Assembly (NCBI GenBank): GCA_964035795.1
Contig: OZ038326.1
Coordinates: 5,445,062-5,509,061 of the forward strand
Length of the DNA stretch: 64,000 bases
From: Pterobdella sp. o SKG-2022
Lineage: Eukaryota > Annelida > Clitellata > Hirudinida > Piscicolidae
Direction of reading: 5' to 3'
Under the pieces are notes generated by a model. The model searched no databases and was not told where the DNA came from. It saw only the letters and a program-made list of their open reading frames with translations. The position numbers and the translations under genes are program-made. Positions 24,901 to 36,900 of the stretch are shown here, piece after piece (the stretch's first letter is position 1; every line of letters begins with the position of its first letter).

Positions 24901-27900
24901 CTGATATTTTGGTTTTATTGTTATTTTGCTTGACGTATGATCCTTGTTGACAACTTCAAGAAAAATTTTCTGAAAGTAAAGCAGCGGGTCTTAAGTCGCA
25001 ATATTTTTTTAATCATGTGGGTCTAAATTGCCAATTCTAAGCTTTTTTTCAAAATGGCTGAACAGAGTTCAACTGATTAACTGAAAGTTTTTTACTTTAG
25101 TTACTAGGGCACGTAGAGTTAATATGTAGAACCAGAATCATAAGCAAACAAAATCCTATCTTTTCCAAAGCTTACATCTATTATACAAGATTTTAATAAA
25201 TCTATTTAAACAAAATAACTTTATCCTCCAATGAGTTAAAGAATATAATTAAAAAGTAGTTACAAACGTAAAATTGCTCACTATTTGATAAGAGGATCTG
25301 CTTGACTCCCTTGCAGAAGTCCTCAAAGCTAAACTTGCCACTGCCATCCGAGTCCAAGGCTTGTACCATGCGTTTGATGAACTATTGGCGTTGGTATGTC
25401 GAGTGTTATATATTCAAAGTATGCTTGAGTTTAATGGACTTTTAATATCAATGTTTTTTTTTATTTTGAAAGTGTTCTATATTGTGTATTAAGAGTAAAT
25501 TACTGTTGATATAAATGTTGATATGTTGAAAATGTTGTTTGTTATATATTGGAATTATATATGCGTTTGAACTGTTGGTGTCTATATGTTGAAAGTGTTG
25601 GCGATTAGGTTAAAGTGTCTTAGAAACTTATAAGGTTCATACCAGTGCAATCATATACGTAATTGTACTGTATAGTTATTGTTATTCTGTTGAAACAATG
25701 CTATTGATAATGGTGAAAAAGATATTTGAGGTAGGTTTGGACTGATGATAATGCTAGGTGTAATACTCATTATTTTAAGGTCAACAAACACAAAGTATTT
25801 ATTTGATTCAGACTATTATACTTCACCAATAGTCAAGGCACTTGGTATTTGTTGGATAGTTTGTAGAGGTGGTAGGTTTTCTAAATGCATGTACATCAAT
25901 AAAAAGGTGTGTTGACAAAGAGATACAAAGCTTTTGGAATGATTAACTTAAATTATCAAGTATTGGTTTTTTATAACTATATAAATTTGGTATTAGTAAT
26001 CGTTTTGTACACTAATTGATAATTGGTAAAGTATAACTTTGAGTATGTTATCAATATTAATATTTTCATTAACTTTTTTGACGCAGTAAAATTTTTTCAA
26101 AAACTAAACTTCTAAAATAAGAAATTTTTTGATACTTTTTATTCATAAAAAATCGATGAATTTTTTGATACACGATGCTGTGAAAAAATAAAATATAATT
26201 TACTCATTAAGCCTCTTTAAGTACCATTCAACTGCGCTCTGGCAGCTTTAAAAAACATTTTTGAAGTTATTGAAAATTTTCTAAAAATATCAACGGAAAC
26301 ATGAAGACTCTAAGAGAAAAATTTGAAAAAATCTGGTTATATTATAGGACAGAGAAGAGGAGAAAAAAGTAAGATATTAAAAATATGAGAAAGGTCCTAG
26401 GTCGAATCTGTAAAAGTTTAAAAGGTACAAAAAACCATGAAAAGCTTTAACATTTAAAAACAATAGAAAAAAAGTTGGAAGGGGAGAATAAAAAAATATT
26501 CAAATTAAAAGCATAATAACTGAATAATAACAATAATAACAGAATGATAATTATGATAATAATAATAACAACAATAACACCATTACACTACATACGGAAG
26601 GTTTATATCAATTACGATATAACCAACGCAAGAGCGTTAAAAATTTTCATCTCAAAAACATGTGCACTTATCGGTAATTATACATTCTCAATGTAAATCT
26701 TGGTGCCTTTAAGCACTATTATTATAATAGATTTTATGTCTATTGTTGGCCGATCTATTCACCAAAAAAAAGGTTTATTTTCGCACAGTTCTTGTAGATG
26801 AGAAGACTTATAATCCTCTAAGATAAACAAAAACTTCAAAAAACATACCTTATTTAAACAGATGTAGTGTGAAACAAACTGTTATTTGTTAATCGAATCA
26901 ATAAAAGCTGAAGCCAAAAAACAATAATCTTTGACGTATCTTAATAAGAGTTTATCATAGTTATCCATGTTTGCTTACATGTCTCTAAAAATGCTTTTTA
27001 AACTTGGTTTATTGGGAGATCTTTTTTTATTATATAGTAACTAGTATAAGGTCTCCAACACTAAGTGATCCTTGCCATCGCTAATTAAACATAATAGAAA
27101 AACACAAAAAAATATTCAATGAATATTCATACTACGATAGGTGAATCAAAGTTAGCTTAGTCTTGTGCCTGTTATTACTACTATATAAATCTACACCTAT
27201 TCAATGGATCCAAAACAACACACGGGTTCACCGTTAGATTTCGTAGAGATAACTTAAACAACCATCTCATTCATTTATTAAACATAAAAATCATGAAATA
27301 AATTGTTTATTCTGCCATGAACGCCTATGAGGTCTGGACAGGGGTGTCTGCTTATTTGTGTAAACAGGTTTCAAATGTCAGTTGTTGTTTACTGTAAGAA
27401 ACTCGGCGTTTATTGGCCATAAAGCCTTAGAATAAGCTGCATTTTTAACCAGGTTTATAGTGTGGGTTAGTGGTTTTATGAGTTTTAAAAAGTATTTTGT
27501 ATGGACGTTCATGGGTAGGAATGAATATTGAAGCAACAAAAGGCTGCAAGTTAGAAACAAATGATGAATTAGTGAAATTATAACACAAAAGTTAGCAACG
27601 TTGTTGTAAATTTAACATTTTCTTCGTAAGCTAACACGTTGATCAAATCATAAAGTATATATGTATTATCATTTGGTTTGAAACTCTTAAGTTGACGCCA
27701 TTTTCACCACACCCATTATTCCCCAAAAAATTTCAACAAGAAAAGCACTAATACTCGAAAATATATAATGAAAAAGTTCTAAAAGCAAAATGAAATTTTT
27801 GAAAGAACGAAAACAAAGGAAAAGTTCCGAGTCAATAGGTTTATAAAAATCGATTAAAAAAAAGCCGACTTTAGTCAACATGTTCATACATAACTCAACA

Positions 27901-28406
27901 TTTAATGTGTTTTAGTTATATAACAAAACATAATCGATTCTTTAAGCTTTTATTCATATGTTTTCAATGAGGAATTCATTTAACTTGCTAATCATTTTAT
28001 GGTCGTGTTCATCAAAGCTTTTATTGGAGAATTGGCTTAGTTTTTTTGGGTATTCAATATTGTAAGTTTAAAATAAACCATGTAAAAAAGATTTTTTTTA
28101 TAGTATTTATGATGAAATATGTAGAAAAAAGTAATTAAATTCAGGTTTACTTATCTTTCTAAAACTGAGCAAAAGCAAAAATTGATAAATAAGCAACTAA
28201 ATTAATAAGCTAACCAAAAAATGCAAAATAAATAATTAACTAACTAAAATTAAAAACATAATAGATAAAAAGAGATGAAACAACTAAAAATAAAAATAAT
28301 TAATTAGATAAATAAATAAAATATAAATGCTAAATAAAACTAAAAAATTAATTTTTATAATATACTATTAACAGATAATTTTATATGTATATCTGAAAAA
28401 TAGTTG

Positions 28407-28448
<42 letters not shown>

Positions 28449-29641
28449 TTAGTCAAATGTGTATCGTCAAGCTGATATGACGTCAGACAGTGGCGGTAAG
28501 ATGACTAAGAGATAACTGAATATCTAGTTATCTGGTATGGTAATAATGAAGTGATAAAAAAAATAATAATAATAGAATAATAATAATAACAACACTTATA
28601 ATAAAAACACTTATTTAAAAATTAATAAAAACAATAATAATACTTACAATATAACGATACTAATAAAAATAAAAAACCAAAACTTAGATACCATAACAAT
28701 ACTCATCCAACAAAATGGTGTGTTGAAACGAATTTCATTCCATTACAAAAACTTTTATAAATTCCTTTAAAAAGATTCAGTATTAAACATGTGTGAAGCT
28801 GTGTTGTGTACATAAATTATGAGCGTTTTTTTGAATATATTTTCTTATATTTGTGCCTCCACTTGATAATGTTAGTTCATCTCAAGAAAAGCTTCGTGGA
28901 ATAAAATAGACTCCTAAAAGTGTTTTCATTTGAATATTTATTAGTGTTTATTATGGAATTTAGGTGTTTTAATGTTGAAGGGAAGTTAAGTGAGTAGAAT
29001 GAAGATGATATTGGTGAATTTGAAAAATAATAAGAAATTATAAATAATATAAAAAAAAACGGAAAAAAAATTTAAAAAGTTTAAAAAATATATAATTAAA
29101 AATCATTTTTAAGATAATCATAAAAATTAACTAAAAATATTAAACTAAAAATAAACTCTTATCTTAGATATCTATAATTTAATCAAAAAATCACCTTATC
29201 ATCATACTGCTTATCAACAGTAGCAAATTCCTTAGCCAGTTCTAGGAAATGATCAACAGAGATAAAACCCTGGTTGCCAGCATCACAAACGTCGAAAACC
29301 TCTCTCAATTTTAACGTTAGCATATCTTGATCTTTTGGCGAGTTGGTTTCGGATCCTGTGATTGGTGGTGATTTTTGCTCCTTTTTTTGCTGATTGGTTG
29401 AGTTGTTTAGAATAGTTTTTTGGGTATTCGAGTCATTATTTTCGTTCAGTGTAGGGGAAGTTTGGTGTGAAAGTGTGTTGTTGTTTGTGATGGGGTCTTT
29501 ATGGTTATCTTTTTTGTTATCAGATTGGTTAGGAGTATGTTTTTCAGATGTTTCATCGCCTTTATCAATGTTATCAATAGTCAGTTTATCAGTTTCTTTC
29601 TTTTTTACATCGTTTTTCGCTTCAGTTTCAATTTCCATCAT
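14502..29641 (-). CDS. RAB11FIP3/4: Rab11 family-interacting protein 3/4 (class II Rab11-FIP, nuclear fallout-like)
   Basis: Fourteen exons on the minus strand: 29641-29195, 25381-25282, 24256-24171, 23122-22917, 20785-20552, 19932-19848, 19436-19309, 18005-17915, 17474-17425, 16442-16361, 16088-15951, 15460-15320, 15073-14927, 14636-14502; 689 aa (human FIP3 and FIP4 are about 756 and 637). Every phase closes. A Ser/Asn/Lys-rich N-terminus leads to two EF-hands (about 107-182), then a low-complexity linker with an Asn run, then heptad coiled coil over exons 6-13, ending in the Rab11-binding domain (LIEALKREQEANSQLKEYI then NPSILEI). Class II FIPs link Rab11 and Arf6 recycling endosomes to dynein and the cytokinetic furrow. 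EF-hand 1 (DAGNQGFISVDH) lacks most calcium ligands; EF-hand 2 (DSDGSGKFSFED) has them. The exon 5 acceptor (20786) could instead be an AG a few bases further in. An extra exon could be hidden in the N gap. Confidence 0.93.
19498..19697. other. Assembly gap (200 N) in Rab11-FIP intron 6
   Basis: Exactly 200 N, so probably a fixed-size placeholder. It lies between coiled-coil exons 19932-19848 and 19436-19309. These join in phase 0 without it, but an additional phase 0-0 exon cannot be excluded. Confidence 0.99.
21925..22114. repeat. Compound (AAT)n/(AGT) microsatellite in Rab11-FIP intron 4
   Basis: About 190 bases of AAT. In the right two thirds AGT recurs with a fairly regular rhythm, roughly every 9-15 bases, so a 12-mer (AAT)3AGT is repeated as a higher-order unit. 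Confidence 0.9.
25382..29194 (-). other. Large first intron of Rab11-FIP3/4
   Basis: 3.8 kb, the longest intron of the gene. It holds AT-rich sequence, a (TA)n run, a CRE-type TGACGTCA (28478-28485) in a short GC-richer patch, and two pieces of dispersed repeat B (25775-25962 split, and 28868-28905 inverted). No further exon seen. Confidence 0.6.
28411..28444. repeat. (TA)n dinucleotide run
   Basis: Seventeen uninterrupted TA units in Rab11-FIP intron 1. Confidence 0.95.
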
Positions 29642-30904
29642 TAGAGGTTATTCTTTAAGTAAATTCCTGCTGAATTATTATTTCTTTTACCCATAATCAT
29701 ATATAAAAAATAAAGAAGAGATCTTAGAAAAGAAATTTCTTCAAGAAATATATACAGACATTTTCAAATGTTTTTTGATGAGTTTGTAATTGAAATGTAT
29801 ATCTTCTTAAAAATCCTTATGATTCAACGTTGAAAGATAAACCAGATCTTCTAAAATTTAACCGAAACAGAGGCTGTTCATGTGAACTTTATATTTATTT
29901 GAGTCAGTGGTTTTGCTATATATATAAAGGTTAATTATTTTATCTTATTGATGAAACGTAATTTAACTTTGATTTAATATGTGGAAAGTTCTAATACTTA
30001 TAAGGCATTAAATATATTTTTTTAGCTTATTTTTATAAAGTTTTAATATATATATATATAAATATAAAAAAAATATATATAAAGATGATGTATGAATATA
30101 TTAAATATAACTTGGATCATTTATATAATTAATGAGAATAAACTTTAAAATTTCAACTTAAAACTACCGTTATTAAATATTTACGAGTTTATAATATGCA
30201 AATCTCACCTCAAGTTTACTCAGTTACGTACAAAAACAAAACAAAAGTAACAAGAAATATCAAATTAAAGAGTCCATAAGATCATTGGAAGAAGTTTTAT
30301 TTAAAATTAAACAATAAACATTAAAAGGTATCTGGATGTAAAAGCATAAGCAGTTTATTTTAAACGACAACGCCCATTCATATTACGTTAGCAACAGAAA
30401 ATATGAATAAAGGCAATCGATAAATGTACAATTTTGTTTCATTTTTACCCAACCATATGATTATTGCTATTTTTTGCTTCACCAATCACCTGTGTATTTT
30501 GTTTACCTGAAGTAGACTCCATAGACATAGCAAAATTTTGAAAATATAGATTTGAGTAACTTTTTTATTGATAAAATAATTGAAATTTTGTTAATTATGC
30601 ATTTAAAAAGTTTATTTAAAAAATTTTTTTTAATTGAATGATAAATTTGAAAAAAAATATATATTTACTAAATTATTTGAATAAACAGTTTTTCGAAAAA
30701 AGAATATTTACAAAAGTTGTAATGAACCGCTATGCAATTTCATAAATTGGTTTATATATAGGGATTTTAATTTCTGAACAAATTATTCATTGAATTTCAA
30801 AGTGCTTGTTTTTGATTTTATGTGAAATTCTGCAGATAAATTAAAATGAGTTTTTTGAGTAATATTTTGTTATTTCAATTCGTTTGCAAGTTTTAAGATA
30901 AATT
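29642..30904. promoter_or_regulatory. Divergent Rab11-FIP / PEAK intergenic region
   Basis: 1.26 kb between two divergent start codons, so it should contain both promoters. It is extremely AT-rich with short TATA runs (30047-30085), and no CpG block or decisive motif. Confidence 0.4.
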
Positions 30905-33900
30905 ATGTCAACAAAAGGCAATATAGAAAACAATGGAGTATGCGTCCAATTTAGTCAACATGTATGGAAAAAAGATGTTTGTAAAAACTGTTCAAGGCCA
31001 CAATCTGCTCATAAAGTGGTCGCTTCAAATAACATTCCCAAAGTAAACGCCGGTAAAACCACAAAAATCAATGAGACTAAAATTGGAGAAAAACCTGAAA
31101 AGCCCGTTAAGAAGCCAATTTTATCAAAATCATTGTTGTCAAAGCAATCTAAAAATGAGATTCCCAAAGAAACTAAGGTTTCTGTAGATCCCATATACGA
31201 TATCTACGATGTCGCTGCCAAGGGACAATCGGGGAAACCTGTCAGTTTAGATGAAGCTGTCAATAGCAGCTCTGTATTAATGGCCACTCCATATACTGTT
31301 GTTGATGTTATTGCTTCATCATTAGAAAAATCTAGACAAACTGCTCAGGCTATACCTGTCAAAACTCCAGTCCCACCTAATCACTTCTTTGAACATTCCA
31401 ATGATAAGAATAAAGCTGACAAAAGCAAAGATTGTCCACCAGCATCTCTCATCAATTCTGAACTCAAGATTAAGAATCAAACCAACGGAACTGCAGTATC
31501 TATTTTCAAACCATACAATGATAGTCTCAGTAAAACAGGACAAGTAGGTGATTCAAAAAATTCAAGAAACTTATCCGAAGAAAAGTTTAAGGCTCGGTTA
31601 TATGAGGAAATTGATGATGTATTTTTAGAGAAAGTTGAAAGTTTCAAAAATGAATCAAAGCAAAATAATTCAAGAGCAAATGTGAATGAGAAAAGTAATA
31701 AAGGATCTCCCTCAGTTCTTCCCCAGAATATTCTGCACCAATCTGACAACTCATGCAACAAAACTCAGCATTTAAAAACAGAAGTTGAAGTCAATAAAAA
31801 GAAAACTGAAAAGAAATCATTTTTAAAAAGACTCCTTGGCAAAAGCAACAAAAGCATCGAAGGTTCCGAAAACAAACTGCATCTCATCATCAAAAACAAT
31901 TCACTAAGTGATATCTTAGATGGTCAAAACCATTCTGAAGGTGAGGTTAAATACAAGAAAAAGTTATCTCAGGGTGACTTGCTGTCTCATGGGTCTGTAG
32001 ATGTGACCTCAGATGATGGAGATAAGACAGAAACTTCATCTCGGGTTAGCACCACTATAGGAGGCAGTGGAACCATTTCATCTGACATCCATAATGCCTC
32101 TTTCAATGGATCTGCACATGACCTCAAACCTGCCAAGTTCTCACTTTCCTCTGATGACCTGGACTCAGTGGATGATAAAAAAGTTGGTGCTTTGTTATTC
32201 CCATTTGATTTCGATGCTAAATAATTCATTTAAATTAAATCATTTTAAATTTGAATCATAAAATACAATAATATTTTTCAATTTAATTTTTTTTTGAGAT
32301 GAAGTTTTTTGATGTAACTTTTCAGAGACATCGTATGTATTTTTTTTCAATATTTTGTATCAAAAAACATCAAATAAGAGGAATTTTTAATACATTTATT
32401 GAGAATCGAAAGCTATAATTTTCGATAAGTTTAGTCTTATCATAAAACGTTAGCGAAGTTTGCTTTTTGCTAACGTTTTATAATAAGACTAAACTTATCG
32501 AAAATTATAGCTTTCGATTCTCAATAAATGTATTAAAAATTCCTCTTATTTGATGTTTTTCGTTTCATAGCTTTTTGATATATTCTATCATAGGTGATTA
32601 ATGTAGCATATTTTACATCAGTTACTTGATGAGGATATAAAATATATTGAAAAGCTTCATATCAATTCAAAATCCAAATATTATCAAGTTTCCATCATTT
32701 ACATTTTGAATGCTAATTGTTCACAATTTTTAAATTAAATATAACTTTGACTTAAATCAAATAAGTTTTGAAGAACCAATTATATATGATTTTCCTCCAA
32801 GGTACATTCTTCATCATTGTCACCCAGCCACCAATCATCTCGGTTGAGCACAGAAGCTCGCAAACATCCTCAGTTCATCAGTGCAACTATGAGACGACCA
32901 CATCACTCCAATCGCAAGTCCATGACTTCAGCTGAAAGTTTGACATTGTGCTTCTTATACATTGTGTATCATTAACAACACTGGTTTTTTTGAATATCAT
33001 ATCATTTTATCATAGTTAGCACTTTTTCATTAGATTTGAATTGATGTTCGTAATATTATTTAAATAACTTTTTATTTTCAATTTTTCATGGGGAATTTTT
33101 GATACATTTATTTAAAAAAAAACTAAAATTTTTGATGTGTAACCTTATTACAAATCATTAGTTCAGCCCAGTTGAAACAGAATTTGAATTAAAAGTTTCA
33201 AATCCTAGCTTAAAATAGCATTTGGGTTTTAAGTTTCAGACTCAAGTCTTAGTTTTAATAACATATCAAGCGTTTAATTTCTTCAATATTATGGTATTTC
33301 TATAAATAACTCTATTCATAACTTTGATAATTAAACCAAATAAAAAAGTAAAGTCTAATGGTTGTGTTAATTTAATAGATTATTCAACGGCATTTTCCCA
33401 ACAGTAAACGTAGTTCTGTTTGATCTTGTATTAATTCATGGATGTTTATCTATTTTGACGTATGTGTTCATTATGTATTTTTGTTTGGTCTTGTCTTTAT
33501 ATATGATATTTTTTTAGTATTCTCATTTGATGTCTGTACGGGTTAAAATTCAGCTTTTTAAGAGTTAAGTTATATGCTTGAAGTGGAAATGTTAATTGAT
33601 AGGGATTACATGTTAGGGTATCTATCTATTGATTATGGTTTTCATAAATCATTTTATCATAAGTCATTCTTTGATACCATTTCATGCTTATTTTAAATAA
33701 AAAAATAGACAGGGTGTATTTTTAATAAACTTGACTTCTTGATGAAATGGTTTTTTGAGAAGAAAGTATTAATATATATAATGAAAAAAACAAATTTGTT
33801 CGTGTATTCATCATGAAAGAATAAGGATTTTAATATGGCATTTGTATAGCTGTCTTTCATGATGAATATGGTAACTAATGTGTTTTTTGTTGTTTTTAAT

Positions 33901-36900
33901 TCATTCAGGCATAATCATCATCATCATCATCGTTTTGCGTCCGTTTCCATGCTAGCATGGGTTGGACGGGTTATAATAATAGTTAAAATAACAATGAGAA
34001 ATTTCTGTTGTATATTTATAATTTCTGTAGGTTCAAGTAACATAATAGGAATTATTGAAATATATCATAAACAACATCAACTGTTTTAAAAACTGCACCA
34101 AGTTTTTTTTAGGTCTATTCTACACTACCAAGTACTTGAAATGCATCATACGCTTTTTATACATAGTGTTGCCCCGAATACATTCAGTTTTAGGCTTATC
34201 ATTAGTTTACTATTGAAATGCTCATATCATAAATATTTATGGATATCTTTATTAGCCTATAGTAAGGTCAACAAACACAAAGTATTTTTAAAAGCGAAGA
34301 CACGAAGTTTTTCGTAAGACTAGCTTACATTATCAAGTAATAATCAAGCCTAGTACAAAAAAAATAAAAACACTTACTAACTGAGCAAAATGGAGCTTCT
34401 TTTAAGTCAAACTCACATTATTGAGTAAAGTAATATATATTTATAAATTACACAACTTCAGCGAGGATTACGAGGCGAATGTTAATGGCGCCACCACCCC
34501 CACCAACCAGCATCTCACCTACCCAGCTCTCATCCTCCTCTTTCAGCACCGCCACCCTAAACAGGCCAATCGGTCTGGGCAAGAAGAGACCCGAGCCAGA
34601 AGATGTTGCATGCCATCCTCGAGTTCCCAAGGTGGAGGGGGAGGAGAACAAAAGTTCTTTATTGGATGGTTTCATGGCTGATTTGGATGCCATTCTTAAG
34701 AAAGGAGGAGTGGCTGTGGAAGAAGAGGATAATCAGACTAAATCCTTGCCTAGACTGCATCCTTTGGATCAGGTTGCATGGAATTTAATTTCCAAAAATG
34801 ATATTTCTCATTGTAACGCGTTTTAAAAATTATTTTTTCATAAATTTCCAACCTTTTTATATAAAACAACGTAAAATATAGTTGAATAATTGTAGGAACA
34901 CTTACATCAATCATCTACATAAACATCGTGTAACACCGCCAACAGATGTCAGCTCCTAAAGAAGTAGACACCCTTCCGCTGTCTTTTGCAAGCACAGAAA
35001 TGGACACGAGCAAGTCTGTTCAGCAGAGAGCCCTGCCTGACATCCCCCTATCCACACCACCTCCTCTTGCTTCTTCCCCCGCTATATCCCCTGATAATGA
35101 CGGCTTGTATGAAGTCCTGCCCAACATTCAAAATAAGAGTATGTCTTTGATATTTTTGTGTTGGCCGGAAATTTAAATAGGGCATTTTAAATAGAATTTT
35201 CAAAATAAGTTAGCAAAAATACATGTTAGTTTGAATACGAAATTGCTTTTAATGATGCTTTCAGTATATGAATAAAACGCTTTGTTAAATTTTAACGACA
35301 TCATCCCCATGTTCACTCACTTTTACTGCACTCAAACACGTAGTCTCTACCGCAACTCATGCCCTCAACAGACCTCATACATCAACCCACTCCAGGACCG
35401 CAAGTCGAGCCGCCAGCCCTACCATCAGACAAGCCACGACCCGCCCCTCGCCCGGCCATTCGCTCAGTTACGATGACGACGAGACAGAAGAGGAGGGGTA
35501 GGAACGAAGACGGCTCAGTCGATAATAGAACCAGAATGTCTGTTAAGCTTAACGACTCTTTGGATGTAAGGGTTATGAGTTATATGTGGGAGTTCAGTTA
35601 TCGATTGGTTTTTAATGTACCTCTATATCTTATTGTTATTTGTATTTATTATTGCTGTTTTATCGTGAAAAGTATGAATCCAAGCTTCATATATAATCAG
35701 TTTATATTGACTTCATATAAATATTTAAATTATTATAATTTTTTATGAGGTTGTTATCATTTTTTTCTACTGTATAATACTTGTATGTTAAACTAGCGTT
35801 ATTCTTTGCATATTATCTCTGTATTTTCTTCCCACCCTTGGGAAGAAAAACGAGCTACAAGCGTATTGATGGCTAATGATATTTTTAAACCACAACGTGT
35901 GCAGTGCTATTTACTATGTTGATTTTGATGTCGAAAATTATCATTCTATATGATTATCTATAGTATATTGAAAAGTTTAGTTATATTATTGAATTGTCGA
36001 TTTGTTTATACATATTTGATTCAAATACTTCTGATTAATTGGATACTAAAGCTAATTATATATAATTAGTTTAATTTATTGTTAATTATTGTTTTTTTAA
36101 CTGTATATTTCGTTAAAGGTATTTAGTTTTCAATCAAATGTATTATCTATCCTATATTAATTAGTTTAATATTGAGTTAATTGTTATTAAAATTTTTTAC
36201 ATAATTAGTTGTATATTTTGTTTATCTAATATTTTAATCACTTCATATCCCGTCAAACTTTTAATTATAAATAAAACCGTAATGAAGAATTTAAAAAATC
36301 TAAAATCATAATCAAAATCTATTTAAAAGTAATCCAAAAAGTACTTTTCGACCAATATATTATAAGAAAATATCAATTAATTAGTTCAATAAATGACCTA
36401 CATTTCCAGGATCAGTTCAAGAAGATAAACCTGCTATCATCTGACAGCCTGCACTCATTCTTGGAGCAGTTTCATCAGTCCTTCAATAACAATCTTCTGC
36501 TCACGGATCATAATGACGCGGAAGACGGAACGAAAGATATTGATAAAGCTTTGATTGATGGATGGATGGAAAGGTTGAAAAAAAGTGAAGGCAAGGTGGT
36601 GTACTGGCGGAGGTGTGTTTTCTTTGAGGTTGAGTTGTGTGCCGATGTGTCAGTCATCCTTATGGTTTGTTTGATTAGTATTGATAATTACATTTTCTTT
36701 TTAGAATAATATTTAAAGAAAAACTATACTATGGTTTTATGTAAGTTTAATATTATCCTTAACAATAAATTAGTTTGCCATTCTTTTCAATAGTAAATAA
36801 GTTTAATATTACTTACATTATGTTGAATACATTATAAACTGATTGAACCCAGGTGAGACAGGCAACAGCCATATGTGTCCCTCTGCCCACCTACCACCAT

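Noticed and set aside
29394..29696. Plus-strand frame of 100 codons opposite Rab11-FIP exon 1
   Set aside because: Shadow of the Ser/Asn/Lys-rich minus-strand exon, which has EF-hand homology.
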